A DNA stretch of 64,000 bases from assembly GCA_002205965.3 (NCBI GenBank), contig NADL03000748.1, forward strand, positions 1,736,001-1,800,000, given 5' to 3'. A program made the position numbers and the translations under genes. The DNA is from Kappaphycus alvarezii (lineage: Eukaryota > Rhodophyta > Florideophyceae > Gigartinales > Solieriaceae). Position 1 is the first letter of the stretch, and the number at the start of each line of letters is the position of its first letter. The notes under the pieces were generated by a model, which was not told the DNA's origin, searched no databases, and saw only the letters and a program-made list of their open reading frames with translations. Positions 32,310 to 42,310 of the stretch are shown one piece after another.

Positions 32310-33108
32310 AAAATTGAAAATAGGAAACCGTATCCGCTTCAGTGACCCCAGAAGATTCAATCAGTTTGGTATCAGTGTAAATGGACATATAGAGAGTTGC
32401 TCTCACAGCCTTGCTCGCATCTTCGGCGCCGAGTACAAGTGAGTGGATCAAGTCACAGACGCTGTCATCAAAGCTAAGCTCGAAAGCCTTTCGTCCACGA
32501 CCAGGCACGTTTCCTACGACGAGGCTATGGCAGATGTTAATCGCAACGTCAAGCTTGATGCGTCAGAACCAGACGCTCGGCTAACAATACTCGTGCTTCA
32601 AACTGCGTACATTTCACTTTGTGAGCGCTGTGGTTGGAACTTCGTCGAGAAGGCACAAGAGACAGCAGTGAAGCACCTTGTCGCGGTTCGGCACCCGCCA
32701 ACGCTCAAATCTTGTGTGAAAGATGCACTCAGCGTCGAGAACAGCGATCTCAATGATGACTTCTTTGGCTTCGTGGATTTCTTGTCCGATGAGGTGGATG
32801 TCTTTGAGCGCTTTCAGGCACTAAGAGACAACCGCAAGTGTTTTGGTAGGCAAGAAGGCCGTAAAAAGTCGTCAGAATCGTCGCCTCCAGGCGACGCACC
32901 GAATTCTGTCGATAGCGATGTTTATGCTTCGAACAAAGGAAAGCCCAAGCAAATAAAGAAGGGCTCGAAAAGGCTACCACTGTGCCTCAACGAGGCGTGT
33001 GATGAGTTTCATCTTCTCAAGGACTGCTCAAACACATCTGCAGAAGAAAAGAAGAAACTACTGACGAAGTACAAGGAAGAAAAGGCTAAGAAGAAGGAAG
33101 GTAGTTAG
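32310..33108 (+). pseudogene. Gypsy gag
   Basis: The frame begins upstream of a TGA at 32440 (RFSDPRRFNQFG, SLARIFGAEYK) and continues for 221 codons with DQVTDAVIKAKLESLSS, DARLTILVLQTAYISLC, FFGFVDFLSDEVDVFERFQA, and a basic C-terminus with a Cys/His cluster (LPLCLNEACDEFHLLKDC). It ends at TAG 33106. Apart from the one TGA the frame is clean. Confidence 0.65.
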
Positions 33109-33216
33109 ACCGGGATATCTGCGCTCCTGACGATCAGTCAAGGCCCGGAAGAACGACAAACCGCGACGTCCACCTCCGACACGGCTACAGCGGCACAATC
33201 AAAGAACGCTTTCTTC

Positions 33217-33610
33217 ATGGCCGATCTTTGCGTTCATGTATTTGCGTGCCGCATTGACTCAGAAGCGGACGAACTGGCCATCTCACGTTCGATCATCAAA
33301 TTCTTGCACGACAAGTCAGTATTTCTGCCGACAAGGAACGAAACCCGCACGTTCATGGCATTTGGTGGTCGTATCCTGAACAGCCCAGGCGAGGTTCAAA
33401 TTAGTCCTACGCTCAACAAAATCTCCGGCAAGTGTCGCCTTCGCAATCTGTGTGCACGAATCGTCCCTGACGGAGACGCAAACGTCGTATCTGGTGCGGG
33501 ATGCGCTGGGTAGTTTGTACCCGGAAAACCATTAGTCATCAAGGCAGGCCTCCATGTGACCGGCTTCGTCGCTGAAAATCTCAAGAACTCGCCTCTATCG
33601 ACTTTCTGAC
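33217..33610 (+). pseudogene. Gypsy protease-region fragment
   Basis: The frame reads MAFGGRILNSPGEVQISPTL and LRNLCARIVPDGDANVVSGAG, a TAG at 33511-33513, then FVPGKPLVIKAGLHVTGFVA and a TGA near 33,607. Its place between gag and RT and the strand-rich pattern fit a retropepsin region. The DTG/DSG active site is not visible. Confidence 0.45.
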
Positions 33611-33906
33611 GCTTTATTCCTGAAATCGACTACAAAAATTGGAAAATTGAATGCAGAGTTTCTCAGTTCTCAAGAGGAGATTGAATTTATCGATCCAGAT
33701 GATGTTGAGTCGCTTGAGAAACTGTGTCCTCTGATTCAAAATGGGCACTTTTCTCCCAAAGACGGGGATGCAATCCATACCAAGGACGAGTAAATCGGCC
33801 CCAGGATGCTAAGGAGCGGCATTCCGCCATCGAAGATATGAACAAACGGGCAGGACGCCACCTTCCCAAATAGTATAATGCTAAGCTGCGTGAAATTGTA
33901 TCGAAC

Positions 33907-34383
33907 TTGTCCAACATCTTTCGTGTGAAACTCTCTCGTGATCCACCAGTAGACGTCCCGCCGATGACGATCAAGTTCGAGGGAAAGTCAAAGTTCGTGA
34001 AAGTAAGGCAAAGGTCGTACTCTCCACAGCAGACGGCGTTACTGAAAGCCAAAGTAGACAAACTACTGAAGATGGGCTACATCTACAGTAACCCGACGTC
34101 CAAGTGGGTCAGTTCACCTCTCATTGTCCCAAGGAATGGCCTAGAACAGTTCCGGTTCGCAATAGACTTGCACCCTGTCAACGCCCAAACCAAGAAAAAT
34201 CTTTGGCCGATAACACATCCGGACGCAAAGTTGGCTAAGCTTATCGGCTCAAAGCTCTTTTTCTTGCTACATTTCCTACACAGATTTTGGCAGTCCATGG
34301 TGGATGTCGTATCTCAGAAATGTCTATCATTCCATACACCGTTCGGTGTCTTCACACCGACACGTGTTCCTCACGGTGCTAGA
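33907..34383 (+). pseudogene. Gypsy reverse transcriptase, N-terminal half
   Basis: It contains MTIKFEGKSKFVKVRQRSY, KMGYIYSNPTSKWVSSPLIV, FRFAIDLHPVNAQTKKNLWP and HPDAKLAKLIGSKLFFLLHF, then FHTPFGVFTPTRVPHGA. In this block gypsy enzymes have a catalytic Asp (FLLDF); here it is His, so the enzyme was already dead. Family similarity ends near 34,383. Confidence 0.8.
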
Positions 34384-34504
34384 AAGAGAAACAAATCAAT
34401 AAGGAACGTGGCATCACGTAGAAATAACTCAGTGAATTTTGATATTTCGAAACAATTTTTCAAAAGAATATTCAGAGATCAGTCTGCTGTAATGAAATGT
34501 TTCT

Positions 34505-34612
34505 GAGCACTACTTTGGCATGTGGCGCTGGCTGCGCTGGATGAGCTGGCACTCCGCGCTGGCTAAACACTATTTTGGTATATTGCGCTGGCTGTGCTGG
34601 CACTGGAATGCA
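34505..34612. repeat. Short imperfect direct duplication rich in GCTGG
   Basis: Two neighbouring units share CACTAyTTTGGyAT, TGCGCTGGCTG and GCTGGCAC in the same order (from about 34,507 and 34,567). A TATATAAGGGG box lies 115 bp further on (34,730), so this may be the upstream part of an LTR or promoter of an unidentified element. Confidence 0.5.
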
Positions 34613-34808
34613 AGTTTTATTTTCGAATATTCTTAGAGGGATGTTTTCCATTGTACTGTAGCCTTGGAGAGCTGGCCAAGTTACTGCGCAGGCGCTGCAA
34701 ATTTCTGCAGCTCAGAGCTGTATATAAGGGGAGTACGAGTGAAATTTTAGGAGCACTTAGGATCCAGCAAGCCCTAATGGGACGCCTACCAAACTAAGTC
34801 ACCCACAA

Positions 34809-35070
34809 CAAAATAGTATCAAGCAAGTTGGCAGACAACTTCAGGTCCAGTCCGAAATAGTTAGGAAGTTGAAAGTCAACATCAGATCCAAGGACTTTTT
34901 CTCTACGCCAGTCGCAGAGCATAGGTGGCAGAGCCTGTCCCTTTTAAGTTGGCTACTGTAGTAGTTACTCAGCTTTCACGCCCACTCCTCCCCGGCGTCC
35001 GGTAACGTCTACCGTAGCACTTTAGTCGCTCGCAACGACTCTCACCCCGGGTAGTTAGCGGTTTCCTTTT
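34809..35070 (+). repeat. Dispersed repeat, copy A (partner at 56,261)
   Basis: It shares with 56,261-56,490, in the same order, CAAGTTGGC, AACTTCAG, CCAA.GAC, CGATGGTCGCAGAGCAT-like words, GGTAG/GGCAGA.CCTG, CCCACTCC, and GCAGCACTTTAACCGCT-like words. The copies are perhaps 65-70 percent alike by eye. It follows a TATATAAG box at 34,730. It may be an LTR or untranslated leader of an unknown element. Confidence 0.5.
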
Positions 35071-35386
35071 CCTTCGGCGCCATTTTCACTCTATTTAAGT
35101 CCATGAACTGGCAATTGTTTTCCTTCTTCCAAGGAAAAATGGCTCAGTAATAACAGAAGTGAGAGTCTGATTGCGATAAATGCCTACGCATACTGAAACC
35201 ATTTTCTATCTTCATTTCACTCGTCAGCGCGACACCAGCCCGACTGCCGAATATTTCCACCTTCTGACACCAATTAATGCCATTACTCTGCAACTATCAA
35301 CGCACCCAACTAGTCACAAACCCCTTGCAATTTAAACTTACTAATGGCGTCCTGTAATTACTTAAAGAAACGTTTCCTTCCTCCCC

Positions 35387-35660
35387 TCAACATTGGTAGT
35401 GGGAGATGTAAACCACCAAAACGCCCAAGAACACCGTGTAGGTTGGTGTCAAGCTCGGAGCTGGTGGTGTCAATTCCAAAGAGTCCGGGACATCAGCTAC
35501 ACCCACTGCTCTATACCTTTTTGAGTCGATTGTGTTGGTCTGGAAAACCATGGGATAGATCAGATATATCTTCCAGGAGTAAACTATCGAAAAGATATCC
35601 CGGTACACCCATTGATAGGCACCGACCGCTATCCCTTGTGACCTCGGATGTATCACGAGA
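35387..35660 (-). pseudogene. Reverse-transcriptase fragment related to the 53-57 kb LINE
   Basis: The minus-strand frame holds SWKIYLIYPMVFQTNTIDSK, which matches SKKIYPIYPMVFQRTTIYSR in the LINE at about 54,690-54,790 on the same strand; the DNA word TCTGGAAAACCATGGG is common to both. Nothing else of the LINE can be recognised around it. Confidence 0.55.
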
Positions 35661-38138
35661 AATACCTCAATAGATAGTGCAGCGTTACGGGAAACAAAAG
35701 GAACGGATGAACTTATTCTCCAAGCCGAGGAAGAACGCAGAACCTAAAATAACTAAAGTAATTCTGTGCGATACTGTAGAATAACCGGTGCTCATCTGAT
35801 AATTTTGATCCCCATGGCACTGGCGAGGATGTAGAAAAACCCAGTTATATAAAATATCAGTCAAAAGGCAACCAAAATAGGCCACTATATTGCAAAAAAG
35901 CTTCGAGATTAAATCTGTACACCGCCTTCCAAATCAGAAAAAATCAATTCCAGATGCTCATCTGATTATGAAATGTACTAATCTTTCGCAATAAACGAAA
36001 AGGAAAATGTATACCAAAACAATTGATTACGCTTGCCCAGCCTCTTCAGAACGGAAAATAGTGGTGTTACGTGGTAATACAACAGAAAAAGCGTTCTTAA
36101 TCTTAGGTCTCAATTCTATAACGTGAGAACATCAAATGTTTTGATGGAATAGCGACAGATAAGCTCATTGAGCCACCTAGGACAGTCTGAATTCAGATGT
36201 CAATATATTACAGCTGTTAGTTCTGCAGTCATGTCTAATGAACTCAGTGATAACTATTGGTAAATAATTGGGAAAGAGAGTGTGAAGTCTATACTTTTAC
36301 TCGTAAAGTGTATAGTGCCAAGTTTATGACATCTTTGAAGCCGATGGAATCACTTTTTATCCGTTCCAAGCTACTATGCTGAATTTTGCTGATGAATGCC
36401 ATCGAAACTTAATCACCAAAAGCGCAAAAATTGTATATTCCCCTCTCTTACGGTACAAAACGATAATGGATCTAATTATCTATTATTCACGTTAGAAGAT
36501 ATAGACGACGCCATATGGCCGCTGAAAAATAACTAAAATGGACTCCCCCCAGAGGATGCTGATGGCGTTAATTAAAAATGACATGTCCTGATTAATAGCT
36601 GCTGTTCGGATTTACTGGAAGAAATTAAGCTCCTTTGAATCGGGTGAGTGATCAGAACTGCTTTATTGCCTTACTATGCCATCGATGCATAGCTTCAAGA
36701 GAAGATTTTACGCATAAAACTGATGCTCAAGAGAGATATATGCTTCACATCGGTAATAATCTCCAGAAAATTTTGCAATTGCTGCAGATATCTCGAGATG
36801 ATTGGAAGCAACGACCAATTAGTGCGTGAATAAAGTTAATGATCTACTTTGTTTTCATATTCAAAAATACAGTCGACATCTTCCTCGTCCTCCACGTTAT
36901 CATAGGTGCCTCAGCTGTGATTTCGTCACCTCCATCGACTGTTCAATCTGGCTGGCTATTCTCCTACTCATCTATATCCACAGATTATGTCCTCTAGCTT
37001 CCTTCCTGAAATCTTCTCAGAAAAGACTTGGAGAATACGTCTGCCTCGAAGAGTAATTTTACAGGAGATTTATTTGACTGTGCTACGAGTAAGGCATGCT
37101 TCGGATCGATGTTTCCGCCAGAACTCCTTGATATGGTCTCGATAAATTTTGCCACAGAGTTAACCTTGTGTTCCAAACTTTGAGTAGCAGAGAAGGCAGA
37201 TCCATATATCTATATATCCTCTGGTAGTCGTTCTATGTGCAAACACTCATCAGAACTAGCTAATTAGGAGGTATCACCTCACAGTGGTTGGCATTTCTCC
37301 AATGACAGAGTACTTTTGCGTCAACTAGGACACTCTCCGGATATTGGCTTTGGAGAATTTACAGAGACAACACGGATATCTCTTAGTTTGTCGTGGAGGT
37401 TTCCGACCTGATGAAATCATCAGGACTACACCTGACTTCCCTTTTCGGGCTGCACTGGAGCGAATATATTATTTTCATACGTTTTGGTTGCGAGAAAGAC
37501 GGAATTTACAGGAATTAGATGGGACTATTTGATGGCATAAGAGGAATGAGCATGCTAGGATGAGGTGGGATTTGGATCGGAGTCTTCGTAGGCGGTTTAT
37601 TGTTTGTCGTGCAACCCATTGTTTCAAGTTAAAGTACTTCGAAAGAACTTTTCTGAGGGTGAGTTAAAAGTGGTACTATACGGAGTGGAAAGAGTAGAGC
37701 GGGTTCTCGCGTTGTAACACAACTAGGGAAGCGCGTGTTATTGGATGCGGTCATAAGGTGAGAACTTTGATCGAACACTTGATTAAAAAATTGCAGAAGT
37801 ATAACAGTCGGTACTGTTATTTAATCTGTGAGTGCACAAAATCATGTAGTAATATCGAGCAGTAATGTTCAGGCGAAACGTTTCTGCAAAAATTTTACAC
37901 ATGTGCGTAATTGGTCGTTTGACTGAGGGTAGGAGTTCCTACCCTTCTATAAAGGGCATGTTTGGAGCTTTTTTCAAAGAAAATGCCCCTATCTCCACTT
38001 CTGTTAGCTTGTCTTAAACGAAAAATATATCTCTTCACTCTTAACTGTCTACTGCAACGGCCATTATAATAGTAGACTGATAAAACGACAGTCAAAATAA
38101 GCGGACTCAGCCACATGACCCAAAACTGGAAAATATTT
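35661..38138. other. No gene seen
   Basis: This AT-rich sequence has scattered frames of 60-76 codons. None shows a domain I recognise. The minus-strand frame at 36,994-37,176 (RSSGGNIDPKHALL) is unassigned. Confidence 0.45.
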
Positions 38139-40494
38139 TATTTGGAGCACCAAAAAACACCACCTTTACGACATCCCTAAACCTCTTCTGAATACGACGG
38201 ACTGTACTTAGGGTCTGCCAGGAGAGAATGATCAACAAAGCTTTCTTCAAAACACAAAACATGTTAGGTGCGTTGAATAACATCATACCCTAGCTACAAT
38301 AAAGTCGAAGCACAACTTCTATCATCGACAGAGGGAGTAAATGGCGGACAAAAAGAGGAAGGACTAATCAGAACTGTCCTTTTTTGCTTCTTCGCGTTCC
38401 GTTACTTGTCATCTTTTTTGCGTTTTTCTCGGCTTTCCTTTTTCCATTCTTCTCCCTCTTGCGCCTTTACCATTCCTATCTGCGCTTCTCCACAGCCGCT
38501 TTTTTAGGGAAGCGATGAAATCATCGTGTGTGAGGTAAATTGCAGACTGGCCAAAGTCAAGGACCTTCCTTATAGAATGTTAGGGAGGAGCTGCAGCACG
38601 TCTTAATATTTCGCTTAACGGTCTTCAACGGCCGTGATATATGTATCATACCGCTAGAGAGCGTCGAAAATGCGTTTGTATAAAATGGATAAAGGCTGGC
38701 TTGATAAGAATGCTTCTCGAAATTCCTGAAGCGCACGTCTTCGCGAATTTCCAGGTGCGAATACACATCGTCCCTGGGGAGTACTGAGGGTAGTATTGAA
38801 CTGCTCCAGAAACCGGTAATCAAGGAGCCAAAGGTTCAAATTTCTGAATGCGATCTTGGCTTTATTCTTCGTAGTTGAGCGATAACCGGACATTCCAAGA
38901 ATGAGATTCATTTTCATGCTTGAGAAATCGAGCAATGATTTCTGGGATATCAAGTCCTTTGCCTTCCGAACCGTAGTCTAGAAGGCCTTTTCAATGCTGT
39001 TGTCACATGGCCGGAAGAAATGAGTCTTATTTGCTGAAGCTGAACCACCTCGATGTTCTTCGCAATAGCTTCGCAAGCCATTACCAATGTCAACGAGACT
39101 TGAGCCCATCTAGCATTACGAGAAACGTCTTGCCTTCAGGAACAATTTTCTTATTGTGACGTTGGATATGATCAATTACGAAGGATATACATGACGACTC
39201 TGTGGAACCGTTTTTGGCATCTACCGTTAAAATTCTCACGTCGAACCACCCATCCTTTGAAAAACACATGGAAACTCCAACATCGTCTTCCCAGATTCCT
39301 CGCTCAGCGGGCGGAACCAGTTCTGTATCACATGTTTCCCCTCGAAAAAAAGTAAGAAGGCAAAATATCTTCAGATGCTGACGCGATGACCACAGCAGTG
39401 ATATGATTCCCAGCCCTCTTCCCTTCTGATACACGATAACCACCACTGTGACATTCCCATTACACGTACAATTTTGCTTTTTTTGCCGTACTCCCATCTG
39501 ATGTCTGTCTCATCCAAATTACAGACTAAGCGCGTATCCGTTTTGAGCACAGGGTACTTGTGCACCACACATTATAGGGCATTCATTACAGTTTTCACGT
39601 GATCGTTGGTCACGGCCTTGGCTTTGGCGACATATTTTTTCTCGTGGGAGCGGTATGTAATTTCCCGATGCCGTGATCTAAATGAGTGCACCCATTCTTC
39701 CGATAAGATATCATTCTTGAATGGTAGAATGGTAGCCCCTCCCCCCTGGCGACGGCCGCCACCATTCTCAGCAAGGCGGCCTTGTCGACCGCAAGACCCC
39801 GTTTGGTGGCCTTTAGCAAATATTCAATTATCCAAGACTCCGCAGTTGAAGAGAACTGCCGCTTGGCGCCAGAAAGGCTGTCAGATGGATTCAGAAGCAG
39901 CTGAAAAGTCGCACTGTCTTTCCAGTCTCGGTCTGCCTTGATGCACATCAGTGTGCCATTCGAAGCTCTAGTTTGATCTATAATTTTGGCGTGTCGATAT
40001 CGTTTTGTTGCTGAGCAGGTTAAAAGCAGCCCGTCGTTTGTGGGACTCAATTGAGGCCTTTGCAGCTCTCTTCTTGATAATTTTTGTCTGCTTTCTCATC
40101 AATGGCGGCATTTTGGATGGCCTCGTTGCTGAGTTGTGCTGGACTATTTCTTTGTGCCCATTCAGAGGTGGATGATTTATAAGTGGGTGGATCATATAAA
40201 AGATGTGGCAAAGTTCATATCCGGATCAAATATGTTGCGATATGCAACCAAATTGGCGGGAATTCAGATTCCCCACAGGAAAGTATATGACCAAGACTGG
40301 AACAAAAAATCAGAACTTGAGCAAAACTGGGGCTTGAACCCGACCAAGGGCGAGTGCGTCCGCCCGGCGCCCGGCCTTGCCTTCCCCATCATACCATATG
40401 GCCATTACAATTGGGGAAGATTCACAGTCGCCTGCGGCATTTGAGAAAGCGCTCTTTACTGCGAGTGCTCCAAATTTATCGGGTGCTCCAAATA
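38139..40494 (-). mobile_element. Candidate pogo-like DNA transposon
   Basis: A 13-nt exact inverted repeat (TATTTGGAGCACC at 38139-38151, GGTGCTCCAAATA at 40482-40494) brackets the DDE transposase remnant at 38,640-40,060. A second, nearly identical GTGCTCCAAAT word lies 19 bp away at 40466. No TA duplication can be assigned, so the ends are tentative, while the transposase itself is clear. Confidence 0.45.
38640..40060 (-). pseudogene. Pogo/CENP-B-type DDE transposase
   Basis: In order on the minus strand: an N-terminal helix-turn-helix part (AKRQFSSTAESWIIEYLLKA, DKAALLRMVAAVARGEGLPF), the first catalytic block TRLVCNLDETDIRWEYGKK, WFDVRILTVDAKNGSTESS, the second catalytic block KTFLVMLDGLKSR, then after a frameshift ASANKTHFFRPCDNSIEKAF with the third acidic position, and a C-terminal helical tail to 38,654. 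The spacing and the (T/S)-H-F-L-Q-P-C/L-D pattern fit the pogo branch of the Tc1/mariner group. At least four stops or shifts break it. Confidence 0.75.
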
Positions 40495-40890
40495 TGCCCC
40501 AACTGGAAGGGTAGTCCTCTTTTCATCTCACGGTATCTTGGGGGATCATAATTGACCTGTGAACAATAAATATCAGTGGTCCCGATTCACAGAGGGACAT
40601 GGAGGAGCTAAACATAAATATTTCTCATTATACACTGTACTTGGCCTCTGTGAAAATATCGTCATGTCTCCAGCGACACCATGCAGTATAAAGTAACTCC
40701 CAGACGCTTTTCGGGCCACTGCTAGTTTCTTTCTGTTAAAAAACTCCGATAAGAGTGAAATCGATAACATTCATCCGGGAGAACCAAAATAAATGTTTTA
40801 GAAGAACAGTTTAATCATTTGATTTCAACACCGTATAGAAGTTTGCAATTATAGATATTCTGAGCATGCATCTGAGGCCATTTAGGCCAA
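40495..40890. other. No gene seen
   Basis: This stretch lies between the pogo-like element and the degenerate array. It contains CAGTGGTCCCGATT at 40,574, which resembles a transposon end, but I find no partner. Confidence 0.4.
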
Positions 40891-42310
40891 TTAGGGAAAA
40901 AGGGAAGCCCAATTAATCCTGGGAGATTTCATAAACCGAGACAAATCGTAGGGCTTTCCCAAGAATCCTCGGATTTACTGGGAAAATCCTCGCCTTTTTC
41001 CAGGATTACTCGGAAAGTATGGACAAATACTGAATCTCCCCTGATTTCTGGGATTTCTAAGGTATTGAATCCCTGGGAAAATCAAATTGCTCCTCTAGAA
41101 TTCTTGGGACCCCCTGGCAGATACTGGAGCCCCACAAGTATTTCCGGGAATTTATCGGTATACTCCGGGCTTTGACTGGTATTCCTAGGAGTTCCTGTGC
41201 ATTTTCTGAGTGTTGAGCAGAATTCTAGTGAAATATTATCAAAACATCTCCCTTTTCATGGAATCTTGAGAACTAATGAGTAAATATTGATCTTCTCCTT
41301 GGATTGCTGGGAACTCCTCAATAAATAGTAGCCCTTCTCAAGGAAAGCTTGGAATTCCTTGTTAAATCGGGGTTCTTCCGTAGAATTACTGGAAGTTATT
41401 TCACAAATAATCGACCTCTTCCTGGACTGCTGGTAATTTGTAGTTAAATTTTTGGTTTTTCCAAGATTATTGGATTTTTCCGGAAAATTTTGTCCTCACT
41501 TAGAATCCATGAATTCCTGTCCCAGCCTTGGCCATCCCTCAGCATTTCGGAATTTCTGGGGATATTCCAGCCTTTTTTAAGATTCCTGAGAATTACTTGG
41601 GAAATCATAGATCTCGCAAAGGATAACTGGCCGTTACAGAGTTATTTCTCAAGACAATAGTAAATTGAGTAAGTGTTGAAGTCTGTGAATATCTGTCAAG
41701 TCATAGAATACTAATGTTGCAAGAGAATTAATAGGCGTCTGAAAAGCCGGTACTTTGAAATTTCATCTCAGGTAGCGGAACTTGTAAGCTGAGAGAGTTT
41801 CCGAAGGATACCTGTGCGTTTCCAGAAAAATTTTCAGGAATCCTGGGACTTGCTGGCGTATTCATAAATAAAACAAATTTAAGTTTTACTGTTATTCCCT
41901 GTACCGTTTGAAACTTAATTGTGAAGAATGATGACAGATAGTGTGACTTAGCTGCCCTTGTACAGGGAGTTCCGCAAAAATCCAATGGGTATCCAAGAAT
42001 CCAGGGAGGAGTACTGGAGCCCCAGAAATCATTGACTTTTTATATGTCTTCAGAATCACTCTTTCGTCTTTTTTAGTAATACAACCACCCGAGGGTTGCC
42101 CAGAATTCCTCGAACCTGGGTCATGACTTGATCCCAGGATTCTCGGTGGGACAGACCCAGGATGATTCTATCTATACAAAATGAGCGTGGCATTTCTTAC
42201 ATATGTCCCCAATATTTTGTCCCAAGTTTGACTCCCAAGGAACTCAGGATTTGGGGGAGTCCACAGTCCCGAAATTGTTCCTGGGGTACCCTGGGAAAAT
42301 CCTAGGCCTG
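40890..42310. repeat. Highly degenerate tandem array, period about 40 bp
   Basis: Between 40,920 and 41,640 the sequence falls into about 15-18 units of 36-43 bp, each loosely reading CTGGAGCCyTTCCCAGGATT, then a CTGGGAATTnCTGGGAAATA-like half. Clear unit starts are near 41,115, 41,155, 41,295, 41,330, 41,375, 41,415, 41,455, 41,535 and 41,570. Further stretches with the same vocabulary occur at 41,800-41,860, 41,965-42,035 and 42,090-42,310. No unit is identical to another. There is no coding frame. The halves of the unit are partly self-complementary (TCCCAGG/CCTGGGA). Confidence 0.65.

Larger units (their letters stand above)
32290..34383 (+). mobile_element. Ty3/gypsy-type element, 5' part only
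   Basis: It reads gag, protease region and the first half of RT in gypsy order on the plus strand, then stops abruptly inside RT just after TPFGVFTPTRVPHGA. It belongs to a gypsy group different from the AT-rich copy at 17-20 kb and has normal base composition. No LTR pair is visible, so it is a truncated copy. Confidence 0.75.

Noticed and set aside
32366..32376. TTTGGTATCAG, a classic-looking LTR primer binding site
   Set aside because: The surrounding bases translate in frame with the gypsy gag (RRFNQFGISVNG), so the match falls inside coding sequence, and no LTR ends beside it.
40335..40410. GC-rich patch with a GGCTTGAACCC word, considered as a tRNA gene
   Set aside because: No acceptor, D or anticodon stems can be drawn around it.
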